21,234 nucleotides of DNA from Bacteroidia bacterium (lineage in GTDB: Bacteria > Bacteroidota > Bacteroidia > Bacteroidales > Azobacteroidaceae), in contig BNYG01000033.1 in assembly GCA_026000155.1 (NCBI GenBank), forward strand, positions 1-21,234, in the 5' to 3' direction. Shown here piece by piece: positions 13,931 to 21,234 of this stretch (within the stretch, counting starts at the first letter, position 1; each line of letters starts with the position of its first letter). The notes beneath the pieces are model-generated. The model saw only the letters and a list, made by a program, of their open reading frames with translations. It did not search any database and was not told the DNA's origin. The translations under genes and the position numbers were made by a program.

Positions 13931-15294
13931 GTACAAAACACGCAAAAGCCGCCGAACGTTTTATTCGGAATAAAACACAGGAACAATGGCACAATGAAAC
14001 CCTCTGGATGGTGCGCGAAAAAAGGGACAAACTCGCAATGAATATTCCGGAATGGGAAGACCTGCGGGAATTGTCGAGTCAAATCAAACTCCATACCCTT
14101 TCTCATTTGGATGAATACCTTGTTCGATTTGTGGAAAAAGCGGAATCGAACGGCGTAATTGTTCATTGGGCAAAAGATGCGCAGGAGCATAATGCCATTG
14201 TGCACGAAATATTGAGCAAGCGGCAAGTGAAGAAACTTGTGAAAAGCAAATCCATGCTCACGGAAGAATGTCATCTGAATAAGTATTTGATAGAACGCGG
14301 AATAGACGTGGTAGAAAGCGATCTTGGCGAACGCATCCTGCAACTGAAAAACGAGATGCCAAGCCATATCGTGCTCCCGGCTATTCATCTCACAAGACAG
14401 GAAGTCGGTAAACTTTTTGAAGAAAAATTGCAGACGGAGAAAGACAACAGCGACCCAACCTACCTTACCCACGCGGCACGGAAACATTTGCGCAACGAAT
14501 TTCTGACTGCCGATGCAGCCATGACCGGAGCCAACTTTGGCGTAGCCGAAACCGGCGATGTAGTGGTTTGCACGAATGAAGGTAACGCTGATATGGGTAC
14601 GTCCTTCCCCAAACTGCATATTGTGTCGATTGGCATAGAAAAATTAGTGCCGGACTATCAAGCATTGAGCGTATATACCCGGTTATTAGCGCGTTCCGCT
14701 ACCGGTCAGCCGTCCACGACTTACACCTCGCATTATCGCAAACCGCGCAAGGGCTGTGAAATGCACATCGTGTTGGTGGACAACGGGCGTAGCGCTTCCT
14801 TGGGAAATGAGGAACACAATCAAACGCTGAAATGTATCCGGTGCGGTGCGTGCATGAATACCTGTCCGGTATATCGCCGGAGTGGCGGATATTCTTACAC
14901 CTATTTTATTCCGGGTCCCATCGGAATCAATCTCGGAATGTTGCGGTCGCCCAAGGAATATTTCGATAATGTATCGGCCTGTTCGCTGTGCTATTCGTGC
15001 AACAATGTCTGTCCGGCAAAAATAGATTTGGCAGACCAGATTTACCGTTGGCGGCAACAATTGGATTCCTTCGGCAAAGCAGACCCAACGAAAAAAGTAA
15101 TGTCGTTTGGGCTGAAATTTCTTTTTGACCGTCCCAAGTTATACAACACAGGATTAAAATTCACCCCAATCATCAATCATCTCCCCCGCTTTCTGTTGTA
15201 CAATGATTTGAATGGCTGGGGTAAAGGACGAGAGATGCCCGCATTCGCTAAAGAATCATTTACCGAATTATGGAAGAGCGGGAAAATTGGCTAA
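13927..15294 (+). CDS. lutB: L-lactate utilization protein LutB/LldF (4Fe-4S, LUD domain)
   Basis: LutB has 455 residues, from an ATG that overlaps the lutA stop by 4 nt. An N-terminal LUD (DUF162) domain includes ANFGVAETGDVVVCTNEGN and PKLHIVSIGIEKLVP. It is followed by two 4Fe-4S ferredoxin motifs, CIRCGACMNTCPVYR (Cys303, 306, 309, 313) and CSLCYSCNNVCP (Cys352, 355, 358, 362). A C-terminal cap segment (FFDRPKLYNTG-like) completes the family layout. It carries electrons in the L-lactate to pyruvate reaction together with LutA and LutC. The usual next gene, lutC, is separated from it by about 1 kb of cassette DNA. Confidence 0.93.
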   Translation: MSTKHAKAAERFIRNKTQEQWHNETLWMVREKRDKLAMNIPEWEDLRELSSQIKLHTLSHLDEYLVRFVEKAESNGVIVHWAKDAQEHNAIVHEILSKRQVKKLVKSKSMLTEECHLNKYLIERGIDVVESDLGERILQLKNEMPSHIVLPAIHLTRQEVGKLFEEKLQTEKDNSDPTYLTHAARKHLRNEFLTADAAMTGANFGVAETGDVVVCTNEGNADMGTSFPKLHIVSIGIEKLVPDYQALSVYTRLLARSATGQPSTTYTSHYRKPRKGCEMHIVLVDNGRSASLGNEEHNQTLKCIRCGACMNTCPVYRRSGGYSYTYFIPGPIGINLGMLRSPKEYFDNVSACSLCYSCNNVCPAKIDLADQIYRWRQQLDSFGKADPTKKVMSFGLKFLFDRPKLYNTGLKFTPIINHLPRFLLYNDLNGWGKGREMPAFAKESFTELWKSGKIG

Positions 15295-15322
15295 CAATGC
15301 AAAAAAAGAATTAAACAGAATG

Positions 15323-15355
15323 TTGAAGTTTGCGTGGAATATTTTTTTATCTTTG
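15323..15355 (+). promoter_or_regulatory. Promoter of the DUF3791/DUF3990 cassette
   Basis: TATCTTTG (15348-15355) is a full TAnnTTTG match, with TTG (15323-15325) 22 nt upstream, slightly wide. It lies 16 bp before the ATG at 15372, between lutB and the cassette, so the cassette and probably lutC can be transcribed independently of aldA-lutAB. Confidence 0.6.
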
Positions 15356-15371
15356 TATTTCAAATTGTATA

Positions 15372-15812
15372 ATGGATAACAATTTATTACCTTTTAGAAT
15401 ACAGCAATTAATCCATGTCATCATTGAGAAGAAAAAATACGGTCTCGAAGATGCCTTGCAGTATCTTTATTCCTCGGAATTATATAGGCAGCTATCTTCG
15501 GAAACATCTTCTTTATGGTATATGAGCCTTAGCAGTTTAAGTCTATATGAGATGTTGAAAAAAGAAAAACTTTCAAAAAAACACACACAAAGCACCGATT
15601 CTGCTATTTTACTGTTTCAGGTTTTTTGTTTAGAAAAGTATAAAAATCATGTAAATATTCCGGCAGATGAAGTATTGCAGATTTTTATTCGATATGATGT
15701 TTTTGAATATCTGCAAAAAGTATTTGGAACATTACATACTCAAGGCGAAAATTATATTGTTACAGAAATTGAAACCTATATTAAAAATCAACAGAAATCG
15801 GAACAAAAATGA
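15372..15812 (+). CDS. DUF3791-like protein fused to an N-terminal helical domain (antitoxin candidate)
   Basis: This protein has 146 residues. The start at 15372 is chosen because the promoter box at 15348-15355 lies inside the longer frame. Residues 1-66 (FRIQQLIHVIIEKKKYGLEDALQYLYSSELYRQLSSE...SLYEMLKKE) form a helical unit. Residues 76-140 (DSAILLFQVFCLEKYKNHVNIPADEVLQIF...LHTQGENYIVTEIETYI) match my recollection of DUF3791, ending in the hallmark LHTQG.EYIV. In other Bacteroidales these units are, as I recall, encoded as two separate small genes before a DUF3990 gene; here they are one polypeptide. It overlaps the next gene by ATGA. Antitoxin or partner function is inferred from the order. 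It is more AT-rich than the flanking lut genes, suggesting acquisition. Confidence 0.7.
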   Translation: MDNNLLPFRIQQLIHVIIEKKKYGLEDALQYLYSSELYRQLSSETSSLWYMSLSSLSLYEMLKKEKLSKKHTQSTDSAILLFQVFCLEKYKNHVNIPADEVLQIFIRYDVFEYLQKVFGTLHTQGENYIVTEIETYIKNQQKSEQK

Positions 15813-16294
15813 AACTATATCACGGCTCTACTTATCATGTTGAACGTCCTATTGTAATCCGAGGACGTATAAGCACGGATTTTGGCAAAGGTTTTTATAC
15901 AACAACTAATTTTGAACAAGCCAAAAGATGGGCTATATCGAAAGCCGATACAGATAAAGAGGCAAAAGCGATAGTTACGACTTATGAAGTGGATGATGAT
16001 TTGATTTACAAAAAAAAATATCAAACGAAAGTTTTTGCAAGCCCCGATGAAGCATGGCTTAAATTTGTTTTTAATTGTCGAAAAGAGCTTGGGCATACAT
16101 ACGATATAGTAATGGGACCTGTTGCCAATGATAAAATATATACAACCATAAATTTATTTGAATCGGGCGTTTTATCCATAGAAGAAACGATTGCTCGCTT
16201 ACGTGTGAGTGAGTATTTCAACCAAATATCATTTCACTCGGATGTGGCGATAAAAGAATTGACTTTTATTAAATCAGAAGTAGTAACAGAATAG
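15809..16294 (+). CDS. DUF3990-like protein, ADP-ribosyltransferase-fold toxin candidate
   Basis: This 161-residue protein starts MKLYHGSTYHVERPIV and contains TDFGKGFYTTTNFEQAKRWA (23-42), YDIVMGPVANDKIY and NQISFHSDVAIKEL. The HGS, FGxGFY and QISFHS positions are those of DUF3990, a family placed in the ADP-ribosyltransferase fold. The opening HG, the aromatic YTT and the late Q.SFH would provide the NAD pocket, though activity is not shown for this protein. It overlaps the upstream DUF3791-like gene by 4 nt and ends 19 bp before lutC. A toxin function, with the upstream protein as antitoxin, is inferred from size, fold and coupling. Confidence 0.72.
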   Translation: MKLYHGSTYHVERPIVIRGRISTDFGKGFYTTTNFEQAKRWAISKADTDKEAKAIVTTYEVDDDLIYKKKYQTKVFASPDEAWLKFVFNCRKELGHTYDIVMGPVANDKIYTTINLFESGVLSIEETIARLRVSEYFNQISFHSDVAIKELTFIKSEVVTE

Positions 16295-16313
16295 ATAAAA
16301 ATTCGTAATTGTC

Positions 16314-16901
16314 ATGAGCAGTAAAGACGAAATATTAAACAATATACGACAAAATATCAAGGCAACTTATGATTTGCCCGAAATAGCGATAGCCGGGATT
16401 CAGTATTCCGATAAAGTGAGGCAATTTGTAGATACCATACAAAGTGTGGGGGGAAGTGTTGCCATTTTGGAGCCGAACCAAAATATTAATTCCTGTATCC
16501 AATCGCTTTATCCGGACGCAAAAACAATCGCATCCAACCTGCCCGGAATAACGATTGCCAATATCAATCCCGACACCGTAGAAACGCCTTACGAACTGAA
16601 TGGTACGGATTTAGCCATTATCCAAGGTGAATTGGGCGTAGCAGAGAACGGATGTATTTGGATTCCGCAAAACGTGAAAGAAAAAGCGATTTATTTCGTT
16701 TCGGAGCATTTAGTCATCCTGCTTGATAAAGATGCTATAGTTAATAATATGCACGAAGCCTATAATCAAATACAATTCAGCCCATACGGTTTTGGTGTAT
16801 TTATTTCCGGGCCTTCCAAAACGGCAGATATTGAGCAAGCCCTCGTTATCGGCGCCCATGGGGCTAAAGGAGTAACGGTAGTTCTAACCAATCTTAATTA
16901 A
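16314..16901 (+). CDS. lutC: L-lactate utilization protein LutC/LldG (LUD domain)
   Basis: LutC has 195 residues and is a small LUD (DUF162) subunit of the LutABC complex. Recognisable motifs are GTDLAIIQGELGVAENGCIWI, the strand SEHLVILLDKDAIV and the C-terminal signature GPSKTADIEQALVIGAHGAKG. The region is colinear with the C-terminal half of the LutB LUD domain. It lies 19 bp after the DUF3990 gene and about 1 kb after lutB, so its expression probably depends on the cassette promoter at 15323-15355 or on read-through. The frame is intact, so the complex can be complete despite the split. Confidence 0.9.
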   Translation: MSSKDEILNNIRQNIKATYDLPEIAIAGIQYSDKVRQFVDTIQSVGGSVAILEPNQNINSCIQSLYPDAKTIASNLPGITIANINPDTVETPYELNGTDLAIIQGELGVAENGCIWIPQNVKEKAIYFVSEHLVILLDKDAIVNNMHEAYNQIQFSPYGFGVFISGPSKTADIEQALVIGAHGAKGVTVVLTNLN

Positions 16902-16963
16902 TAAAATAAATATCCCAATGAATTATTGACCACGGGAGAAACGTATATCGACACAATATGAAA

Positions 16964-16987
16964 AACAAATTATGCTTATAATTTGTT
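16964..16987 (+). promoter_or_regulatory. Perfect inverted repeat in the gadB upstream region
   Basis: AACAAATTAT (16964-16973) and ATAATTTGTT (16978-16987) form a perfect 10-bp palindrome around GCTT. It lies 30 bp before the gadB ATG and 63 bp after the lutC stop. There is no T-run, so it is not a standard terminator. The right arm contains ATAATTTG, close to but not matching a -7 box, so it could be an operator over the promoter or an RNA hairpin in the leader. Confidence 0.5.
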
Positions 16988-17016
16988 ATACAAAAATAAT
17001 ATAAAAAAGAATTATT

Positions 17017-18408
17017 ATGGCATTGCATGTTGTTCAATCCCGAAAAAGCGAAAGCGTTTACGATGTTTATGCTCAACTGACGGCTGTCGAGCAAATCTCG
17101 AAGTACAAATTACCGGCTAATTCCTGCGATTCCCAATTGGTTTTAAATCTTCTTTTAGACGAATTACTGCTGGATGGAAACGCAAAGCAGAATTTGGCAA
17201 CTTTTTGTCAAACCTATGCCGATCCGGAAACCCATACATTAATGGATAAGTGCCTCGATAAAAACATGATCGACAAAGATGAATATCCTCAAACGGCTGA
17301 AATAGAGAATCGTTGCGTTCATATTTTAGCTGATTTATGGCATTCGCCGGAAAGTGCAAAAACGATCGGTTGTTCGACGACCGGATCGAGCGAAGCCGCT
17401 ATGCTCGGTGGACTGGCTATGAAATGGCGTTGGCGGTTGAAGCGGCAAAAAGAAGGAAAATCTACCGGTAAACCGAATCTGATAACAGGTCCGGTACAGG
17501 TTTGCTGGCAGAAATTTGCTCGCTATTTCGACGTCGAACTCCGTGAAATTCCAATGGAAGACAATCGGTTGCTGATGACTCCCGAAGAAGTCCTCAAACG
17601 AATCGACGAAAATACAATCGGGGTCGTACCTACTTTCGGTGTTACTTTTACTTTGCAATACGAAGATGTAAAAGCCGTCAGCGATGCCTTGGATAAATAT
17701 GAAAAAGAAACCGGACTCGACATTCCTATTCATGTTGACGCTGCCAGCGGAGGCTTTATCGCACCTTTCCTGCAACCCGATATTATCTGGGATTTTCGTT
17801 TGCCGAGGGTAAAATCCATCAATACTTCCGGACACAAATTCGGACTATCGCCCTTAGGCGTCGGATGGGTTATCTGGCGCGAACTTTCGGATTTGCCGCA
17901 AGAGCTTATTTTCAACGTCAATTATCTGGGAGGGAACATGCCTACTTTCGCGCTCAACTTTTCCCGTCCGGGCGGACAAATTATGGTTCAATATTACAAT
18001 CTGATCCGGAACGGTTTTGAAGGATACAAACGGATTCAACAAGCCTGTTTGGATCATGGAATTTTCATTGCCGAAGAAGTAGCCAAAATCGGATTATTCG
18101 ATCTTTTATACGACGGAAAGTCTGCTCTTCCGGGAGCTGCCTGGATGTTGAAAAAAGACATTCATCCGGGATTTAATTTGTATGACTTGTCCGATAGAAT
18201 GCGCATGCGCGGTTGGCAAATCGCCTCTTATTCGCTACCGGAAAACGCTCAGGACCTGGTGGTTCAAAGAGTTTTAATCCGGCATGGGTTCAGTCGCGAT
18301 ATGGCGCAGTTGATGATCGACGATTTGAAACGGTCTATCGACTATTTTACCAAACATCCGGTAGGCAATAATTCCAATGAAACGGAATCGGGAGGTTTTC
18401 ATCATTAA
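17017..18408 (+). CDS. gadB: Glutamate decarboxylase
   Basis: This PLP-dependent cytoplasmic enzyme converts glutamate to GABA and CO2, consuming a proton; it is the catalytic half of the Gad acid-resistance system. It has 463 residues, close to E. coli GadB (466). It shows the family's N-terminal [69 protein letters not shown] lysine Lys274 in SGHKFG, and [23 protein letters not shown]. The C-terminus ends GFHH; in E. coli GadB a near-terminal histidine blocks the active site at neutral pH, so the tail may play the same role. gadC follows 17 bp later. A palindrome at 16964-16987 may regulate it. Confidence 0.97.
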   Translation: MALHVVQSRKSESVYDVYAQLTAVEQISKYKLPANSCDSQLVLNLLLDELLLDGNAKQNLATFCQTYADPETHTLMDKCLDKNMIDKDEYPQTAEIENRCVHILADLWHSPESAKTIGCSTTGSSEAAMLGGLAMKWRWRLKRQKEGKSTGKPNLITGPVQVCWQKFARYFDVELREIPMEDNRLLMTPEEVLKRIDENTIGVVPTFGVTFTLQYEDVKAVSDALDKYEKETGLDIPIHVDAASGGFIAPFLQPDIIWDFRLPRVKSINTSGHKFGLSPLGVGWVIWRELSDLPQELIFNVNYLGGNMPTFALNFSRPGGQIMVQYYNLIRNGFEGYKRIQQACLDHGIFIAEEVAKIGLFDLLYDGKSALPGAAWMLKKDIHPGFNLYDLSDRMRMRGWQIASYSLPENAQDLVVQRVLIRHGFSRDMAQLMIDDLKRSIDYFTKHPVGNNSNETESGGFHH

Positions 18409-18425
18409 TCAACATTTGTACAGAA

Positions 18426-19889
18426 ATGAAACAAAAAGCAAATAATACACAAGGGTCTAAAACAATCAGTACATGGTCGTTGGCTCTAATGACCGCAGCA
18501 GCCGTATTGAGTTTGAGAGGATTACCCATGATGGCAAAAGAGGAAATGACCATGTTTTTTTATGTTCTTTTTGCCATTATCCTGTTTTTGATTCCGGCGG
18601 CTTTGGTCAGCGCCGAATTAGGAAGCGCGTTTGCCGATAAAGGAGGAGGTGTTTATACTTGGATAAAAGAGGCTTTTAACAGCCGGCTGGGATTTGTAGC
18701 CATTTGGTTGCAGTGGATTCAAAACGTAGTCTGGTATCCGATTGTATTGGGATTTGCAGCTGCAGCCATAGCCTACATGATAGGCAAGCCGGATCTGGCT
18801 TTAAACGGCAAATTTGTCGGAATCATTTCCATTCTGATCTATTGGTTCGCCACCTTTATTGCGCTGAAAGGATCCACTTTCCTTTCGTCCATTACCAGCA
18901 AAGGATTTTTAATCGGCACGGTATTACCCGGCGTCATTCTGATTGTTTTGGCAATCGTGTGGCTGGCAGGAGGAAATCCAAACGAAATCCAACATCTTCC
19001 CGCCAATGTTGCGGAAATAGGAACAGGCGCGGCTAATCATGTTCATCCGCGCTTATTCCCACACATTGCCGGGATTAGCGATATCGCTTTTATGTCGGGT
19101 ATCTTACTGCTTTTCGCCGGTGTGGAAGTAAATGCCGTACACGCGCAGGAAATGAAAAATCCGCAAACACAATTTCCGAAAGCCATATTTTTAGCGGCGC
19201 TGATTTCGGTTGCCGTACTAACACTCGGTTCATTGGCTATATCCATTGTAATACCATACAATCAGATTGAATTGCAGGATGGCTTATTAGTGACATTTCA
19301 ACAACTATTTTCGCACTATCATATCGGTTGGATGACTAACGTAATCGGATTCCTGATTGCTTTCGGTGCATTGGCAAGCGTTATGTCATGGATTTCCGGT
19401 CCAAGCCGGGGATTATTGTGGACGGCTCGCGACGGACAGTTACCGAAACCGTTGACTAAAACCAATAGTTCCGGGGTACAGGTAAATATTCTGCTCGTTC
19501 AAGGAGCTATCGTTACCCTGTTTTCCTCATTGTATATTTTCATGGACAATGTGAACGTGGCATTTTTCCTGCTTAGCGCTTTAACAATCGGTTTATATCT
19601 TATCATGTATATGATGATGTATGCAGCGGGAATCAAACTGAAATATTCTCAACCGGCATTGCCGGGAGCATATAAAGTACCCGGTGGAAAGACCGGTATG
19701 TGGTTCATTGCCGGAATCGGTTTTCTGGCGGTAGCATTTGCTTTTCTCGTATCTTTTTTCCCGCCGTCCCAGTTGCCGGTAGGAAACCCTCTGACGTATG
19801 TGATTTTAGTAGTAACAGGAACGGTAGTTCTTGTCGCTTTGCCGTTTATTATCAGTATTACAATGTCGCGCAAACAGAAACAAGGGTAA
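18426..19889 (+). CDS. gadC: Glutamate:GABA antiporter GadC-like (APC family)
   Basis: This 487-residue inner-membrane amino acid antiporter has about 12 hydrophobic segments beginning near residue 16. It follows gadB by 17 bp and would exchange external glutamate for internal GABA. Motifs shared with GadC are GGGVYTWIKEAF, GVEVNAVHAQEMKNPQTQFPKA, SWISGPSRGLLWTARDGQLP, PGAYKVPGGKTG and VSFFPPSQLP. The protein stops 16 residues after the last hydrophobic stretch (PFIISITMSRKQKQG). E. coli GadC continues with a C-plug of about 40 residues that closes the pore at neutral pH, and no such segment is present here. The functional consequence is inferred; the annotation as a Gad antiporter rests mainly on gadB linkage. 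Confidence 0.9.
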   Translation: MKQKANNTQGSKTISTWSLALMTAAAVLSLRGLPMMAKEEMTMFFYVLFAIILFLIPAALVSAELGSAFADKGGGVYTWIKEAFNSRLGFVAIWLQWIQNVVWYPIVLGFAAAAIAYMIGKPDLALNGKFVGIISILIYWFATFIALKGSTFLSSITSKGFLIGTVLPGVILIVLAIVWLAGGNPNEIQHLPANVAEIGTGAANHVHPRLFPHIAGISDIAFMSGILLLFAGVEVNAVHAQEMKNPQTQFPKAIFLAALISVAVLTLGSLAISIVIPYNQIELQDGLLVTFQQLFSHYHIGWMTNVIGFLIAFGALASVMSWISGPSRGLLWTARDGQLPKPLTKTNSSGVQVNILLVQGAIVTLFSSLYIFMDNVNVAFFLLSALTIGLYLIMYMMMYAAGIKLKYSQPALPGAYKVPGGKTGMWFIAGIGFLAVAFAFLVSFFPPSQLPVGNPLTYVILVVTGTVVLVALPFIISITMSRKQKQG

Positions 19890-19917
19890 TATTGGTAAAT
19901 ATCTCGTTAACATTGTC

Positions 19918-19925
19918 TATCTTTG
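19918..19925 (+). promoter_or_regulatory. -7 box of purU
   Basis: TATCTTTG fits TAnnTTTG, 24 bp before the ATG at 19950. A TTG lies 23 nt upstream (19892-19894), wider than ideal. The box overlaps the alternative TTG start at 19923 and so argues for the ATG at 19950. Confidence 0.5.
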
Positions 19926-19949
19926 TCGCAATTTTTGACAAAAATAAAG

Positions 19950-20810
19950 ATGAAACAGGCAACAGCTATCCTTTTGATGCATTGTCCGGACCAACCCGGA
20001 ATTATTGCTATGGTAACCGAGTTTATTAATGTGAACGGTGGAAACATTATTTATCTCGACCAGCACGTAGATATCGACCAAGGCGTCTTTTTTATGCGCG
20101 TGGAATGGGAATTGGAACAGTTCATTATTCCTCAGGACAAGATAGAAGATTATTTTAATACGCTCTATGCGACGAAGTATCAGATGTATTTCCGCCTATA
20201 TTTCAAAGAATACAAGCCCCGGATGGCTATTTTTGTTTCCAAAATGTCGCATTGCATCTACGATTTGCTGGCCAGATACACAGCGGGAGAATGGCATGTG
20301 GAGATTCCCCTGATTATCAGCAATCATCCGGATCTGGAAAATGTAGGGATACGGTTTGGAATTCCTTTTCATGTTTTCCCCATCACGAAAGAAAATAAGT
20401 CCGGACAGGAAGCGGCGGAGCTGGCCCTTTTGAAAGAAAACCGGGTTGATTTTTTGGTACTTGCCCGCTATATGCAGGTCATCACGGAAGACGTCATCAA
20501 TAGCTATCCCAACCGGATTATCAATATTCACCATTCGTTTCTGCCGGCGTTTATGGGGGCAAAACCCTATCATGCCGCGTTTGAAAGAGGGGTAAAACTC
20601 ATCGGAGCCACCAGCCATTATGTGACGACCGATTTGGATGCCGGTCCCATTATCGAACAGGACATTGTGCGTATTTCACACAAGGATAATGTAGAAGCGT
20701 TGATCGGTAAGGGACGGGATTTGGAAAAAATCGTATTGTCGCGGGCAGTGGAAAAACATATCCAGCGGAAAGTGCTGACTTATAAAAATAAAACCGTTGT
20801 ATTCAATTGA
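19950..20810 (+). CDS. purU: Formyltetrahydrofolate deformylase
   Basis: This enzyme hydrolyses 10-formyl-THF to THF and formate, balancing one-carbon pools and feeding formate to PurT in purine synthesis. It has 286 residues from the ATG at 19950. An N-terminal ACT regulatory domain (about 5-85, LLMHCPDQPGIIAMVTEFINVNGGNIIYLDQH) is followed by a formyltransferase-like domain. Catalytic motifs are NIHHSFLPAF (about 192-201), GATSHYVTTDLDAGPIIEQD with Asp230, and the preceding LARYMQVI. It is a short transcription unit, separate from gadC, with its own -7 box. The C-terminus (KTVVFN) is the usual end. Confidence 0.95.
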   Translation: MKQATAILLMHCPDQPGIIAMVTEFINVNGGNIIYLDQHVDIDQGVFFMRVEWELEQFIIPQDKIEDYFNTLYATKYQMYFRLYFKEYKPRMAIFVSKMSHCIYDLLARYTAGEWHVEIPLIISNHPDLENVGIRFGIPFHVFPITKENKSGQEAAELALLKENRVDFLVLARYMQVITEDVINSYPNRIINIHHSFLPAFMGAKPYHAAFERGVKLIGATSHYVTTDLDAGPIIEQDIVRISHKDNVEALIGKGRDLEKIVLSRAVEKHIQRKVLTYKNKTVVFN

Positions 20811-20834
20811 AAATTATTTTTTTATTTACTCTGA

Positions 20835-20865
20835 TTGTTACTTTTATTTTAAATACTTATCTTTG
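20835..20865 (+). promoter_or_regulatory. Promoter of the 3'-edge lipoprotein gene
   Basis: TTG (20835-20837), a 20-nt spacer and TATCTTTG (20858-20865) form a full Bacteroidetes-type promoter, 37 bp before the ATG at 20903. Confidence 0.65.
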
Positions 20866-20902
20866 CGCTTTCAATAAAAGATTAGTAGGATAACTCATTT
20901 GA

Positions 20903-21234
20903 ATGCAACGCACAAGGCAAATTTTATATCCATTTCTGTTGATTCTTCTATTGCTTTTTTCCACTTGTTCAAAAGAAGAAGAAAAAGCAATCAAACCCAT
21001 TCGTTATAACGGCAGTTATAACCGGGATTTCAACGATAAACATGAGGTGCAATTAGCCGTCGCCGCCAAAATAGGCATTCAACCGGTAGCCAACCGGGAA
21101 GAAGCCGAAAAAATGAAAAGGAAATTGAAGGAGATAAAATCCGGAAAGAATTACGAAGTCGATGAATTGACCCATTCCATTCCTTTCCTGGTTCCCCAGG
21201 CAACCGATTTATTGACTAAAATAGCCGATAATTT
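20903..21234 (+). CDS. DUF5715-like lipoprotein (5' end, truncated by the window)
   Basis: The ATG at 20903 opens a frame running off the window edge (110 complete codons seen). It starts MQRTRQILYPFLLILLLLFS and then TCSKEEEKAIKP: a type II signal peptide with a lipobox ending in Cys22, so the protein should be lipid-anchored. The segment YNRDFNDKHEVQLAVAAKIG, the motif IQPVANREEAEKMK and SIPFLVPQATDLLTKI match what I recall of the DUF5715 family in Bacteroidales, which often has peptidase-like features in the missing C-terminal part. Function is unknown from this portion. A consensus promoter lies at 20835-20865. Confidence 0.75.
   Translation, partial: MQRTRQILYPFLLILLLLFSTCSKEEEKAIKPIRYNGSYNRDFNDKHEVQLAVAAKIGIQPVANREEAEKMKRKLKEIKSGKNYEVDELTHSIPFLVPQATDLLTKIADN

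Noticed and set aside
13906..14619. 237-codon minus-strand frame across lutB
   Set aside because: It is antisense to conserved LutB sequence and has a shadow-like composition (Phe, His and Arg rich).

Overview
ORGANISM. The window looks like chromosomal DNA of a Bacteroidota bacterium, most likely a fermentative, host- or sludge-associated Bacteroidales. At least nine start regions carry a TAnnTTTG box, the Bacteroidetes -7 element, and four have a TTG/TTTG box 19-20 nt upstream, while Shine-Dalgarno sequences are essentially absent. A large BspA-like repeat protein ends in a type IX secretion (T9SS) type sorting domain, and the edge lipoprotein is a Bacteroides-type family (DUF5715-like). 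I cannot assign a genus from sequence alone.

LAYOUT. (1) 1-3930: a 1214-residue secreted BspA/LRR_5-Big_2 surface protein on the + strand, ending in a strong hairpin terminator. (2) 3931-11164, all on the - strand. Read right to left in transcription order: phoH-purC (4-nt overlap) and aroE; a 53-aa small protein with its own consensus promoter; a carboxy(nor)spermidine-type dehydrogenase followed by an 86-aa small protein; recA; tdk; and a two-gene unit of a 65-aa protein plus a GNAT acetyltransferase resembling a toxin-antitoxin pair. (3) 11226-11432: a promoter, a scrambled tRNA-derived fragment and an intact tRNA-Gly(CCC). (4) 11541-16901: a 44-aa exported peptide, then aldA-lutA-lutB, a DUF3791-like/DUF3990-like two-gene cassette, then lutC. 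(5) 17017-19889: gadB-gadC, acid resistance. (6) 19950-end: purU and the start of a lipoprotein gene cut by the window edge.

HOW THE GENES WORK TOGETHER. AldA oxidises L-lactaldehyde (from fucose or rhamnose breakdown) to L-lactate, and LutABC oxidises L-lactate to pyruvate, so 11749-16901 reads as a lactaldehyde-to-pyruvate module. The lut set is split: the promoter-bearing, AT-rich cassette sits between lutB and lutC, 19 nt ahead of lutC, so it may control lutC. GadB and GadC form the glutamate decarboxylation/GABA export cycle, which consumes cytoplasmic protons. PurC, AroE, PurU, Tdk and RecA are housekeeping.

MOST INTERESTING. The ADP-ribosyltransferase-fold toxin-like cassette inside the lactate operon; small palindromic repeats that have become part of the tdk and phoH reading frames; a tRNA-Gly gene preceded by a direct fragment and an inverted D-arm copy of itself; a GadC that appears to lack the C-terminal plug; and several small antitoxin-like or secreted peptides. 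No CRISPR array, rRNA, transposase or integrase was seen.
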